NCBI RefSeq assembly: GCF_000797445.1
Contig: NZ_JSWF01000025.1
Location: forward strand, 248,001-312,000
From: Lacinutrix jangbogonensis
GTDB lineage: Bacteria > Bacteroidota > Bacteroidia > Flavobacteriales > Flavobacteriaceae
Direction: 5' to 3'
Length of the DNA stretch: 64,000 bases
Position numbers and translations under genes: made by a program. The notes below the pieces were generated by a model. The model worked only from the letters and a program-made list of their open reading frames with translations. It ran no database searches and was not told the DNA's origin. Shown here in pieces: positions 17,930 to 26,998 of the stretch. Numbering within the stretch: the stretch's first letter is position 1; every line of letters starts with the position of its first letter.

Positions 17930-18050
17930 GCATTACTAATTTAGAAGTTTTGATTGATTAGCGAGTACTTGACTTTGTGAAATTTTTCAGCTAACTTCGT
18001 CTAACATTCGATAAAGCGAATTGAAAACTCGCCTTATCTATACGTTTGAC
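17930..18050 (+). repeat. direct repeat copy B: decayed scpA tail
   Basis: Non-coding copy of the scpA 3' end and its flank. It still encodes LEVLID followed by TAG at 17943-17963. It shares CATTACTA, AGTTTTGATTGA, GTGAAATTT, CTAACTTCG and CGCCTTATCT with copy A in order, but has several small gaps. It lies in the 377-bp gap between the amidohydrolase and parA. The remainder (18051-18263) shows nothing else except AT-rich sequence that presumably holds the parA promoter. Confidence 0.62.
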
Positions 18051-18263
18051 GAAATCTCTAAATTCACTATCATAATCTGCGTTAGAAATGATAACAGAAG
18101 ACGTTCCGAAAATGAAGAAGAGACAAGTAGTACGCACTAAAAATTATATATGTATTTTTATTTAACCAACTGTTAACAACTTCGGTTTTCTAAACCCATA
18201 AATAATTGTATTTTTACGCTGGACTTTTTAATATTAAGTCCCCTAATAAAACAAAAACATTTA

Positions 18264-19028
18264 ATGGGTAAAATAATTGCCATTGCCAATCAAAAAGGAG
18301 GAGTTGGAAAAACAACAACCTCAATAAACTTAGCTGCTTCTCTAGGTGTTTTAGAGAAAAAAGTATTGCTTATAGATGCAGATCCACAGGCAAATTCTAC
18401 CTCTGGATTAGGTATAGATGTAGACGGTGTTGAGATTGGAACCTACCAACTTTTAGAGCACACAAATACTGCAAAAGAAGCCATAGTAAAAACAAACACT
18501 CCAAACTTAGATATCATTCCTGCTCATATAGATTTAGTTGCTATAGAAATTGAACTTGTAGATAAAGAAGATCGAGAATACATGCTTAAAAAAGCATTAG
18601 AAGCTGTAAAAAATGATTACGATTATATAATTATTGACTGTGCGCCTTCTCTTGGTTTATTAACACTAAACGCTTTAACTGCAGCAGACGCAGTAATGAT
18701 TCCTATACAATGCGAGTATTTTGCATTAGAAGGTTTAGGTAAATTATTAAACACCATTAAAAGTGTTCAAAAAATACACAATGCAGAATTAGACATTGAA
18801 GGTTTATTATTAACCATGTACGATTCGCGTTTACGTCTCTCTAACCAAGTGGTAGAGGAAGTACAAAAGCATTTTAATGATATGGTTTTTAAAACCATAA
18901 TTCAACGTAACGTTAAACTAAGTGAAGCGCCAAGTTTTGGTGAAAACATAATTAATTATGATGCCTCAAGTAGAGGTGCGGCTAATTATTTAAGTTTAGC
19001 AAAAGAAGTAATAAATAAAAACTCCTAA
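18264..19028 (+). CDS. parA: chromosome-partitioning ATPase ParA
   Basis: 254 residues, deviant Walker A ATPase. KGGVGKTTTSINLAASLG is at residues 11-28, DADPQANST is the Walker A', and DYIIIDCAPSLG the Walker B. It binds nucleoid DNA and moves ParB-parS complexes during chromosome segregation. parB follows after only 4 bp. Length is normal for the chromosomal type. I saw no parS-like site in the window. Confidence 0.95.
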   Translation: MGKIIAIANQKGGVGKTTTSINLAASLGVLEKKVLLIDADPQANSTSGLGIDVDGVEIGTYQLLEHTNTAKEAIVKTNTPNLDIIPAHIDLVAIEIELVDKEDREYMLKKALEAVKNDYDYIIIDCAPSLGLLTLNALTAADAVMIPIQCEYFALEGLGKLLNTIKSVQKIHNAELDIEGLLLTMYDSRLRLSNQVVEEVQKHFNDMVFKTIIQRNVKLSEAPSFGENIINYDASSRGAANYLSLAKEVINKNS

Positions 19029-19032
19029 GCAA

Positions 19033-19941
19033 ATGGCGAAGGCAACAAAGAAACAGGCTTTAGGTAGAGGTCTTTCGGCTTTATTAAAAGACCCTAGCAA
19101 CGATATACAATCTGTACAAGATAAAAACGCAGATAAAGTTATTGGTAATATTGTGGAATTAGAATTGGATAGCATTGATATGAATCCGTTTCAACCACGC
19201 ACCAGTTTTAATGAAGAAACCTTACGCGAATTAGCATCTTCCATTAACGAGCTTGGCGTAATACAACCCATAACAGTTAGAAAATTAGGTTTCGAAAAAT
19301 ACCAATTGGTTTCTGGAGAACGCCGTTTTCGTGCAAGTAAATCTATAGGTCTAGAGACTATTCCTGCTTACATTCGTATTGCAAACGATCAAGAAAGTTT
19401 AGAAATGGCATTGGTAGAAAACATCCAACGCCAAGATTTAGATCCTATCGAAATTGCTTTGTCATACCAACGTTTAATTGATGAAATTCAGCTAACACAA
19501 GAGCAAATGAGCGATCGTGTTGGAAAAAAACGTTCTACAATTGCGAATTATTTGCGTTTATTAAAGCTCGATCCCATTATCCAAACAGGCATGCGAGATG
19601 GATTTTTATCTATGGGTCATGGTCGTGCGATTATTAATATTGAAGACCAAACCATTCAGTTAGATATTTACGAGAATATATTATCTCATAAATTATCGGT
19701 TCGCGAGACAGAGGCTTTAGTTAAAAATTACAATGCTACAAATGAAGTTACGATTCCTAAAAAAGAACACAAAGAGGCCTTGCCAAAATTTGTTAAAAAA
19801 GGAATGGTAGCATTCTCAGAATACTTTGGCCATAAAATAGACGTTAAAGTATCTACTAATGGTAAAGGAAAAATAACAATTCCATTTCATTCTGAAGAAG
19901 ATTTTAATCGTATTAAAAAGTTAGTCCAAGGTGACAAATAA
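19033..19941 (+). CDS. parB: chromosome-partitioning protein ParB
   Basis: 302 residues. The N-terminal ParB/Srx CTPase domain has NPFQPRTSF, LVSGERRFRAS and ENIQRQDLDPIE. A central helix-turn-helix (about 145-170, SDRVGKKRSTIANYLRLL) recognises parS. The C-terminal dimerisation part ends in an alternating basic stretch. It is in an operon with parA, and its end overlaps the start of the DUF5683 gene by 11 bp. Confidence 0.95.
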   Translation: MAKATKKQALGRGLSALLKDPSNDIQSVQDKNADKVIGNIVELELDSIDMNPFQPRTSFNEETLRELASSINELGVIQPITVRKLGFEKYQLVSGERRFRASKSIGLETIPAYIRIANDQESLEMALVENIQRQDLDPIEIALSYQRLIDEIQLTQEQMSDRVGKKRSTIANYLRLLKLDPIIQTGMRDGFLSMGHGRAIINIEDQTIQLDIYENILSHKLSVRETEALVKNYNATNEVTIPKKEHKEALPKFVKKGMVAFSEYFGHKIDVKVSTNGKGKITIPFHSEEDFNRIKKLVQGDK

Positions 19942-20545
19942 ACTACTTATAACCGTTTTTAGTTTACTGCTTAGTTTTTCCGCTTTAGCACAAAAAGGCA
20001 AAAAAAAGAAAGCAGAAGACAAAAAAGTACAACCTACAGAAAATGTAGAAGGGTTAGTAATTATACCAGCAGATTCTACTTTGGTTCGCAAAGAAATAGA
20101 TCCATTGCGTCCATCTAAAGCAGCCTTCTTCTCTGCTGTTTTACCAGGTTTAGGCCAAGCTTACAATAAGAAATACTGGAAAATTCCTATTGTTTATGCA
20201 GCGCTAGGAACTAGTGTTTATTTTTATATAGACAACAATAAGCAATATAATCGTGTGCGCGATGCTTACAAACGTCGTTTAGCCGGTTTTAAAGACGATG
20301 AATTTCAAGATCGTTTAACAGATGATGGTTTGCGAGAAGCTCAAAAATCGTTTAGAAGAAATAAGGAACTATCCCTTTTAATAACCGTTGGATTGTATGC
20401 TTTAAATATTGTAGATGCTAATGTAGATGCCCATTTATTACAATATAATGTAGATGATAATTTAAGTTTTAAACCACATTACAAAATTGATGAGTTTAAT
20501 AATAAGGGCCGTGTTGGTTTGACCATGAATTTTAAGTTAGATTAA
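19931..20545 (+). CDS. DUF5683 domain-containing membrane protein
   Basis: 204 residues with a signal peptide (SFSALAQ), a Lys-rich stretch, then the DUF5683 core (PSKAAFFSAVLPGLGQAYNKKYWKIP) with two hydrophobic segments near 85-100 and 150-165. This family is common in Bacteroidota next to parAB and dapB; its role is unknown. The start overlaps parB by 11 bp, which implies coupled translation. Confidence 0.86.
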   Translation: MTNKLLITVFSLLLSFSALAQKGKKKKAEDKKVQPTENVEGLVIIPADSTLVRKEIDPLRPSKAAFFSAVLPGLGQAYNKKYWKIPIVYAALGTSVYFYIDNNKQYNRVRDAYKRRLAGFKDDEFQDRLTDDGLREAQKSFRRNKELSLLITVGLYALNIVDANVDAHLLQYNVDDNLSFKPHYKIDEFNNKGRVGLTMNFKLD

Positions 20546-20663
20546 ACAAGCAAAGCGTAAAATTACGTGTAGATAGCAAATCGATTGCGCTAAGCTTAAC
20601 AATAGCAGAATATTAATAAGATTTTCGATGTCTCGGAAATAAAACAAACAAATTCTCTTCTTT

Positions 20664-20680
20664 ACTGAACCAAGTTCAGT
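20664..20680. repeat. short palindrome upstream of dapB
   Basis: Perfect 7-bp inverted repeat ACTGAAC-CAA-GTTCAGT about 40 bp before dapB. There is no T run, so it is more likely a small operator or a chance palindrome than a terminator. Confidence 0.3.
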
Positions 20681-20717
20681 CTAAACAAGAAATGAAGAAA
20701 AAAAAAATACTTTTTCA

Positions 20718-21419
20718 ATGAAAATTGCTTTACTAGGCTATGGTAAAATGGGAAAAACAATTGAAGCCATTGCATTAAGCCGTGGACATGAGATTGTAAT
20801 AAAAACTTCTAAAACCGTGGATTCTGAAATCACTATGGCGGATATTGCTATAGATTTTAGTATTCCTAGTGCCGCTTTTGGTAATATTTCTAATTGCATT
20901 GAAAATACTGTTCCTGTAATTTCTGGAACTACTGGTTGGCTTGATGATTATGATAAAATTGTCGATTTATGTCAACAGAAAAATGGCGCTTTTATATATG
21001 CTTCCAATTTTAGCTTAGGAGTCAACATCTTTTTTGAGTTGAATAAAACATTAGCCAGAATGATGTCAACTCTTGAGGATTATAACGTTGATTTAGAGGA
21101 AATTCATCATACACAAAAACTCGATGCTCCAAGTGGGACAGCCATTTCATTAGCTGAAGGTATTTTAGAAAATCATAAAAAATACACCTCTTGGCAATTA
21201 GATAGTAATGACGATAAAGTGCTTCCTATTTCAGCAAAACGTTTAGAAAATGTACCTGGAACACACAATATTACTTACAAAAGCGAAGTAGATACAATAA
21301 AAATAGAACACATAGCACATAATCGTCAAGGGTTTGCCTTAGGCGCTGTAGTTGCTGCAGAATGGCTTCTAAATAAAACTGGTGTTTACACAATGAAAGA
21401 TGTGTTAAATATTGGTTAA
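20718..21419 (+). CDS. dapB: 4-hydroxy-tetrahydrodipicolinate reductase
   Basis: 233 residues, slightly short like other Bacteroidota forms. The NAD(P)-binding LLGYGKMGKTIE is at the N-terminus. SGTTGW and ASNFSLGVN follow, and the active-site signature EIHHTQKLDAPSGTA holds the catalytic His and Lys. It makes tetrahydrodipicolinate in the lysine and diaminopimelate pathway, hence peptidoglycan precursors. It lies between DUF5683 and lepB in the usual flavobacterial order. Confidence 0.96.
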   Translation: MKIALLGYGKMGKTIEAIALSRGHEIVIKTSKTVDSEITMADIAIDFSIPSAAFGNISNCIENTVPVISGTTGWLDDYDKIVDLCQQKNGAFIYASNFSLGVNIFFELNKTLARMMSTLEDYNVDLEEIHHTQKLDAPSGTAISLAEGILENHKKYTSWQLDSNDDKVLPISAKRLENVPGTHNITYKSEVDTIKIEHIAHNRQGFALGAVVAAEWLLNKTGVYTMKDVLNIG

Positions 21420-21497
21420 CTAAAAATAAAAATGTAACATTTGCGAAAGCAAAACTACTAATAGTGTTTATTAAATATTAGCACAAAATTTATAATT

Positions 21498-23225
21498 ATG
21501 AACGGAACACAATGGATTATATTATTCTTGATTATTCAGTTAATTCATGGATTAGCCACTTGGAAATTATATATAAAAGCAGGTCGTAAAGCTTGGGAAG
21601 CCTTTATCCCAGTTTACAATGCTGTTATGTTAATGAAAATAATTAACAGACCTTGGTGGTGGACTATCCTCCTATTTTTACCAATTGTAAACCTCATTAT
21701 GTTTCCTGTTATTTGGGTTGAAACTGCAAGAAGTTTTGGTAAAAACTCACGACTAGATACCATTCTAGCCATTGTAACCTTAGGTTTCTATAATTTCTAT
21801 TTAAATTATATCGCAAATGTTAATTATATTGAAGACAGAAGTTTAAAACCTAGAAGTAATGCTGGAGAATGGATAAGCTCGATTCTTTTTGCAGTTGTAG
21901 CAGCAACTATTGTTCACACTTATTTAATTCAGCCGTTTGTAATTCCTTCTTCGTCATTAGAAAAAACCCTATTGGTTGGTGATTTCCTTTTTGTAAGCAA
22001 GTTTCATTATGGTGCCAGAGTACCAATGACCACCGTTGGTTTACCAATGGTTCACGATTCTATTCCGAAGACAAAAACAAAATCTTATTTATTTAACGAT
22101 ACATTCGAAGAGCGTAATACCTCTTGGAAAAACAAACTACAATTGCCTTATATGCGATTGCCAGGTTTCGAAAAAATAACGCGAAATGAAATTGTAGTGT
22201 TCAATCAGCCAGCAGATACATTGTTGGATATGAATGATTTTAATCCAGATAGAAACTACTATAAACCAATAGACAAAAAAACCAATTTGGTAAAACGTTG
22301 TGTAGGTATTCCTGGAGATGAGTTAGAAATAAAAGGAGGTCATGTTTATATTAATGGTGAGAAAAATGTATTGCCAGATAGAGCACGTTTACAATTCTTT
22401 TACAATATAAAAACTAATGGTGATATTAGACAACTGTTTAGTAAATATGAAATTACAGAAAGCAGTGGTTATGAAACGTATTATATTGAAAACAAGTATT
22501 TAGAGGACCCGAAAATAAGCGATTTTATTAATAGCAATAACGATATAGACCTTAAGATTATTGAAAGAGATTCATTAAAAACTGAGGTTTCTGGTAGATT
22601 AACGCAACGTTTCTTTCAACGTTTAGGTATGTCTGTGGCAAAAACCAATTATATTGGTAACATGACAGAAGAACTGGCTTTAAAAGTATCTAAAGACCCT
22701 AGTATTATTTCTGTAGAAAAAGTAAATTCTGAAACTCCAGACTCTCGCTTATTCCCTCAAGATTCTGAGTATAGTTATACCGCTGATAATTTTGGACCTA
22801 TTTACATACCAAAGAAAGGAGAATCTTTAGATTTAACTATAAAAAACTTCCCTTTATACAAGCGCGTAATTGGAGAATACGAAAGAAACACAATTACATC
22901 GCGTGGAAATCAAGTTTTAATAAATGGTGAAGTTGCAACTAGTTACACCTTTAAACAAGATTATTACTGGATGATGGGAGATAACAGACAAAACTCTATT
23001 GACTCTAGATATTGGGGATTTGTACCTTTCGATCACGTCGTAGGAAAACCTGTTTTAGTTTGGATGAGTTTCGATACTATTAAAAAGAAAGTACGTTGGG
23101 ATAGATTATTTACAACTGTTCATGGAACAGGTAAAACAACATCTTACTTAATTCCTGTTTTGGTTTTAATTGCTGGATTGGTAGTATTTAATCGTTTTAG
23201 AAAACGCAAGAAGAAAGCTCAGTAA
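21498..23225 (+). CDS. lepB: signal peptidase I (long Bacteroidota form)
   Basis: 575 residues, more than twice the E. coli core. The N-terminal about 110 residues hold several membrane helices of the DUF5684 type (WEAFIPVYNAVMLMKIINRPWW). The S26 nucleophile box is PSSSLEKTLLVGDFLFVSK (nucleophile Ser near 153). The general-base Lys is in VKRCVGIPGDE. The C-terminal box MMGDNRQNSIDSRYWGFVP follows. About 190 residues of low-similarity sequence are inserted between the Lys box and the final box. It cleaves Sec signal peptides at the membrane. A final membrane helix precedes a basic tail. Confidence 0.94.
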   Translation: MNGTQWIILFLIIQLIHGLATWKLYIKAGRKAWEAFIPVYNAVMLMKIINRPWWWTILLFLPIVNLIMFPVIWVETARSFGKNSRLDTILAIVTLGFYNFYLNYIANVNYIEDRSLKPRSNAGEWISSILFAVVAATIVHTYLIQPFVIPSSSLEKTLLVGDFLFVSKFHYGARVPMTTVGLPMVHDSIPKTKTKSYLFNDTFEERNTSWKNKLQLPYMRLPGFEKITRNEIVVFNQPADTLLDMNDFNPDRNYYKPIDKKTNLVKRCVGIPGDELEIKGGHVYINGEKNVLPDRARLQFFYNIKTNGDIRQLFSKYEITESSGYETYYIENKYLEDPKISDFINSNNDIDLKIIERDSLKTEVSGRLTQRFFQRLGMSVAKTNYIGNMTEELALKVSKDPSIISVEKVNSETPDSRLFPQDSEYSYTADNFGPIYIPKKGESLDLTIKNFPLYKRVIGEYERNTITSRGNQVLINGEVATSYTFKQDYYWMMGDNRQNSIDSRYWGFVPFDHVVGKPVLVWMSFDTIKKKVRWDRLFTTVHGTGKTTSYLIPVLVLIAGLVVFNRFRKRKKKAQ

Positions 23226-23255
23226 TTTATTTGATTTTCTCCTGCGAATGGAGGA

Positions 23256-23894
23256 ATGATAAGACCATATCAACAAATGAACATTTTACTCCATCCAACT
23301 TATTTCCCTACAATTGCAACTTTTGTTGCTATTACAAAAGCAAATAAAGTTGTTTTGGAAATTCATGATAATTACCAAAAACAAACGTACAGAAACCGTT
23401 GTTATATTTATGCTGCTAACGGAAAATTACAATTGAGCGTTCCTGTTATTTTTAGTCAGAAAAACAGACAAAAATACAGCGAAGTAAAAATCGCGAACGA
23501 CTATAAATGGCAAGACAATCATTTAAAAACTTTAGAATCGGCTTATAGAACTTCTCCTTTCTACGAATTTTATATAGATGACTTACAACCGCTTTTTACT
23601 GAGACATTCGAAACTATTTTAGATTTTAATCTCCGTTGTTTTGAAGTTATTTGTGAGTGCCTTCAACTAGAAGTTGACATTTCAAAAACTGAATCATTTA
23701 AAAAAGAAACGAAAGATTTAAAGGATTATAGAGGTTTAGTAAATGCTAAAAAGGAAAACATAATACTATTAGATCCTTATACTCAAGTATTTTATTCCAA
23801 ACACGGCTATATTAATAATTTAAGCATACTAGATTTACTTTTTAACGAAGGCACAAATGCCATTAGTTATTTAGAATCCCAAGACCTTATTTAA
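23256..23894 (+). CDS. WbqC-like family protein
   Basis: 212 residues of the WbqC family, opening with ILLHPTYFPTIATF. Conserved blocks are ANGKLQLSVPV, YKWQDNHLKTLESAYRTSPFYEFY and the C-terminal GYINNLSILDLLFNEG. WbqC proteins are linked to O-antigen or other polysaccharide biosynthesis, with unknown chemistry. The alternative start MNILLHP is at 23280, but the annotated ATG is kept here because spacing to lepB is compact (30 bp). Its stop overlaps the next ATG. Confidence 0.86.
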   Translation: MIRPYQQMNILLHPTYFPTIATFVAITKANKVVLEIHDNYQKQTYRNRCYIYAANGKLQLSVPVIFSQKNRQKYSEVKIANDYKWQDNHLKTLESAYRTSPFYEFYIDDLQPLFTETFETILDFNLRCFEVICECLQLEVDISKTESFKKETKDLKDYRGLVNAKKENIILLDPYTQVFYSKHGYINNLSILDLLFNEGTNAISYLESQDLI

Positions 23895-24205
23895 TGCTAC
23901 AACCAATTGTACATTATGGTATTCATTATATATTGCCATTAGCTGTCGCATTAATCGTCTTTAAGCCGCAATGGAAAAAAGCATATCTGGTAATGATTTT
24001 AGGCCTATTAATTGACTTAGATCATTTATTAGCAAACCCAATATTTGAAGCCAATCGCTGTAGTATTAATTTTCACCCGTTACACAGTTATTATTTAATT
24101 CCTTTGTACTTAATTTTAGTATTTCCGAAGAAAACAAGATGGATTGGTTTGGGTTTATGCATTCATATTCTTGCAGATGCTTTAGATTGCTGGATGATGA
24201 GTTAA
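23894..24205 (+). CDS. DUF6122 family small membrane protein
   Basis: 103 residues with three or four hydrophobic helices. Histidine and aspartate residues (LIDLDHLLANP, FHPLHSYY, HILADALDCW) form the pattern of the DUF6122 family, which resembles short integral membrane metal-dependent hydrolases (YdjM-like). Activity is not shown. It is translationally coupled to the WbqC gene by a TAATG overlap and closes the parA-to-DUF6122 run of genes. Confidence 0.82.
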   Translation: MLQPIVHYGIHYILPLAVALIVFKPQWKKAYLVMILGLLIDLDHLLANPIFEANRCSINFHPLHSYYLIPLYLILVFPKKTRWIGLGLCIHILADALDCWMMS

Positions 24206-24291
24206 AGCTGTATACTAAAATAGTTTTCTAGCAAAGTCTCAATACTTAGTCGAATGCTAAAATTATAATGTTATTTTTAAACGAATGAATA

Positions 24292-25314
24292 CTACTCCAA
24301 ACTGACCTTCGTCATCACAGGAAAATGATCTGAATACTCCACATCATAAGTCTTAAAACTATTAATTCTAAACGCTGGATCGGCGAAAATAAAGTCGATA
24401 CGCATTGGAAAAAACTTAAAATTATACGTTCTCCCAAAACCATTTCCTGCTTCTTTAAACGTATCGTTTAAATTAGCTTTAACTTGTTTATACACATAAG
24501 AAAAGGCTGTATTATTAAAGTCTCCACAAATAATTGTTTTATAGTTACATTTATTTTTATGCTTTAAAAACAACTCCGTTTGAAACTGTTGCATTTTAAA
24601 TGTTTTACCGATTCCAATAAATAGTTTTTCGGACTCTTTGGTGCTTAGGTTTTCTACTTTAGGATCAATACGTAATGATTGTAAGTGGATATTATAGACT
24701 CTTATAGTATCCTTATCTTTTATTATATCTATATAAATAGCGTTGTTAAAAGTGTTAGGAAACTCTATAGATCCCGAATTTATTATTGGATAATTTGAGA
24801 ATATCGCTTGTCCGTATTTTTTCTTCTTACCAAGTAATTTTTCATATTTATACTTATAAAAAGAGAGCTTCGTGCTTTCTCGAGGATGGTATTCTTGTAA
24901 GGCCAAAATATCAGGCGCTTCGGTTTTTATAAAATTAACTAAATTTTCTTCGGTCTCTTCACTAGGTATCCATTTGTATAGATTAAATAACCTAACGTTA
25001 TAATTCATAATAGAGATGTTATTGTCATCTTCTACAGTTTTAGATTCTGAAAATTTATATAAAGACCCAAAAGAGAAGTAACCAATTACTAAAACGAGTA
25101 AAGACAATAGTAGTTGTTTTTTAATTTTAACTAACCAATAGACAAAAAACAAAGCATTTAATAGTATTAGAATTGGTACACCTAAACCTAATACCGATAA
25201 TGCTGCAAACGTTTTTGGAGGTAATAAAGGTAATAGAAAAGACAGCAATAAAGCAAAAGCCACAACAGAGTTGCAGAAGAACATTATTTTCTCGAAAAAC
25301 TTTAATTTTCGCAT
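24292..25314 (-). CDS. membrane-anchored endonuclease/exonuclease/phosphatase family protein
   Basis: 340 residues. The first about 90 residues are three hydrophobic helices. The rest is an EEP fold: ISIMNYNVRLFN (metal-binding Asn), LALQEY (metal-binding Glu), CGDFNNTAFS (catalytic Asp/Asn) and a final SDHFPVM (catalytic Asp-His). The family includes DNases and phospholipases. The membrane anchor suggests action in the periplasm or at the cell surface. Substrate cannot be told. It is in one direction with two rhomboid genes and mutL. Confidence 0.88.
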   Translation of the reverse strand: MRKLKFFEKIMFFCNSVVAFALLLSFLLPLLPPKTFAALSVLGLGVPILILLNALFFVYWLVKIKKQLLLSLLVLVIGYFSFGSLYKFSESKTVEDDNNISIMNYNVRLFNLYKWIPSEETEENLVNFIKTEAPDILALQEYHPRESTKLSFYKYKYEKLLGKKKKYGQAIFSNYPIINSGSIEFPNTFNNAIYIDIIKDKDTIRVYNIHLQSLRIDPKVENLSTKESEKLFIGIGKTFKMQQFQTELFLKHKNKCNYKTIICGDFNNTAFSYVYKQVKANLNDTFKEAGNGFGRTYNFKFFPMRIDFIFADPAFRINSFKTYDVEYSDHFPVMTKVSLE

Positions 25315-25347
25315 TTTACACCTGTATCTTTTTTATAACTAATGGTA

Positions 25348-26208
25348 TTACTTTCCAGCTTTAAATAGAAATTCTTTTTCTTTAGCAGTTAAACTCTCGT
25401 AACCGCTTTTACTAATTTTATCTAAAATTATATCTATTTTCTTTTGGTTATTAAACTCGCTAAACTCACCTTTAGTATAACCACCAACCTTAGACTTGTC
25501 TTTATAAACTGTTTTAAGGTTTCCTTTTTTGCTAGCTTTAAACCAGTTATTAATAGTATCTAACAAACGTTCAAAACCTTTACCAATATCATTTCCTTTT
25601 ACTAACTGTTTAGCGTAAATGTAACCCAAAAGTGCTCCACCTAAGTGTGCTAAACTTCCACCTGCATTTACACCGGAAAGACCTATAACATCTAATGCAA
25701 CTAATGCAGCTCCAATATACCAGATTTTAATATTCCAAGTTATTAATCGCACTTCGTTATTAGGCATATATGCACAGATAAATATAAAAATTGCTCTTAC
25801 AGCTGCACTTGCTCCAATTAACGGAAAATATTTATCTGCAAAATAGACTGGAAACAGATTGTAAAACAATAAGAAGTTTAAACCACCAAAAATACTCCCA
25901 AGAAAGTAAAGATTTATTGCCATTTTAGTATTAAACAAATTGAGGAATAGCTTTCCACAAAAGTATAACCAAATCATATTAAAGGCGAGATGTAATGCTC
26001 CATAATGCAAAAAAGCATAACTAATTATAGACCAAGGTTGCATTAAAGCATCGCTAAAGTTTGGTGGTAATTCGAAATAACCCAAAGCTCCTCCAATAAA
26101 AGGTTTAAGAATTACAACAAGCAAAAATATAATAACATTGATCGCTATTATTTTCTCAAGCACATTGAGATTTTTGAATTTATATTTTAAACGCTCTATC
26201 TGGCTCAT
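25348..26208 (-). CDS. rhomboid family intramembrane serine protease (1)
   Basis: 286 residues, six or more membrane helices. The rhomboid catalytic Ser lies in GASAAV (the usual GxSG glycine is replaced by alanine, as is common in Bacteroidota), and the catalytic His in LAHLGGALLGY. An HYGALHLAFNMIWLYFCG loop-1 segment is present. A soluble C-terminal tail of about 80 residues follows. It cleaves membrane proteins within the bilayer; substrates unknown. It is 4 bp from the next rhomboid gene. Confidence 0.9.
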   Translation of the reverse strand: MSQIERLKYKFKNLNVLEKIIAINVIIFLLVVILKPFIGGALGYFELPPNFSDALMQPWSIISYAFLHYGALHLAFNMIWLYFCGKLFLNLFNTKMAINLYFLGSIFGGLNFLLFYNLFPVYFADKYFPLIGASAAVRAIFIFICAYMPNNEVRLITWNIKIWYIGAALVALDVIGLSGVNAGGSLAHLGGALLGYIYAKQLVKGNDIGKGFERLLDTINNWFKASKKGNLKTVYKDKSKVGGYTKGEFSEFNNQKKIDIILDKISKSGYESLTAKEKEFLFKAGK

Positions 26209-26212
26209 TCTA

Positions 26213-26959
26213 CTAATCTATTCTATACTTATTAAATATATTCTTTTTCAAAAAAAGCATAGTTATTAAACCGACAACTGCTCCTCCAACATGAGCCCAA
26301 TGTGCGATATTCATTCCAAAAACAGAAGGGCTACCAAGAAAACCTGAAACAATATCATAACCAACAATTAATGGAATAAAATATTTAGCCTTTATAGGAA
26401 TTGGAAGAAATATTAACATCAATTCTGCATTGGGATTTAGGATACCGAAGGCAACTAAAACACCCATAATACATCCAGATGCCCCAACCATTGTTGCGTT
26501 ATAAACTTGAAATGCTTCATTTATTTGTTCATTTTGCAAAGCTGTAACGCGAAGACTTGACTTTCCAGTATTAAAATAATTCATCAAGGAGTCCATAGAA
26601 ATCCCAGAAGCTTGTAATTCTGGAATTAATCTAGAATAATTTATATAATCGAAACCTAATTGAAATAATACGGCTCCTAAACCTGCTGCAAAATAGAGTA
26701 TTAAAAATTTCTTACTTCCTAAACGTTGCTCGACAGCACTACCAAACATCCACAACGCAAACATATTAAATAATAAGTGTGAAAAACCGCCATGCATAAA
26801 CATGTGAGTTATTATTTGCCAAGGCTTAAAAATACTATTATCAGGATAATGAAGCGCAAATAAATTATTAAATTGATCTTGTCCAATAGCTACTGTTGCT
26901 ACAAACATGATTACGTTTATAATTAATAAATGCTTTACTGTTTCTGTTATTTTATTCAT
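26213..26959 (-). CDS. rhomboid family intramembrane serine protease (2)
   Basis: 248 residues with six membrane helices. Loop-1 HGGFSHLLFNMFALWMFG, catalytic Ser in GASGCIMG and catalytic His in HWAHVGGAVVGL are all present. It is a canonical rhomboid, unlike its neighbour, which has Ala in place of the second Gly. An insert of about 50 residues lies between loop 1 and the Ser helix. The tandem pair with rhomboid 1 lies downstream of mutL on the same strand. Confidence 0.92.
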   Translation of the reverse strand: MNKITETVKHLLIINVIMFVATVAIGQDQFNNLFALHYPDNSIFKPWQIITHMFMHGGFSHLLFNMFALWMFGSAVEQRLGSKKFLILYFAAGLGAVLFQLGFDYINYSRLIPELQASGISMDSLMNYFNTGKSSLRVTALQNEQINEAFQVYNATMVGASGCIMGVLVAFGILNPNAELMLIFLPIPIKAKYFIPLIVGYDIVSGFLGSPSVFGMNIAHWAHVGGAVVGLITMLFLKKNIFNKYRID

Positions 26960-26998
26960 AATTTATATGATCTCAAGAATTCTAGAGACTTTTCAGTT

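Noticed and set aside
18100-20000. parS centromere site near parAB
   Set aside because: I looked for the GTTTCACGTGAAAC-type palindrome around parAB and did not see it.
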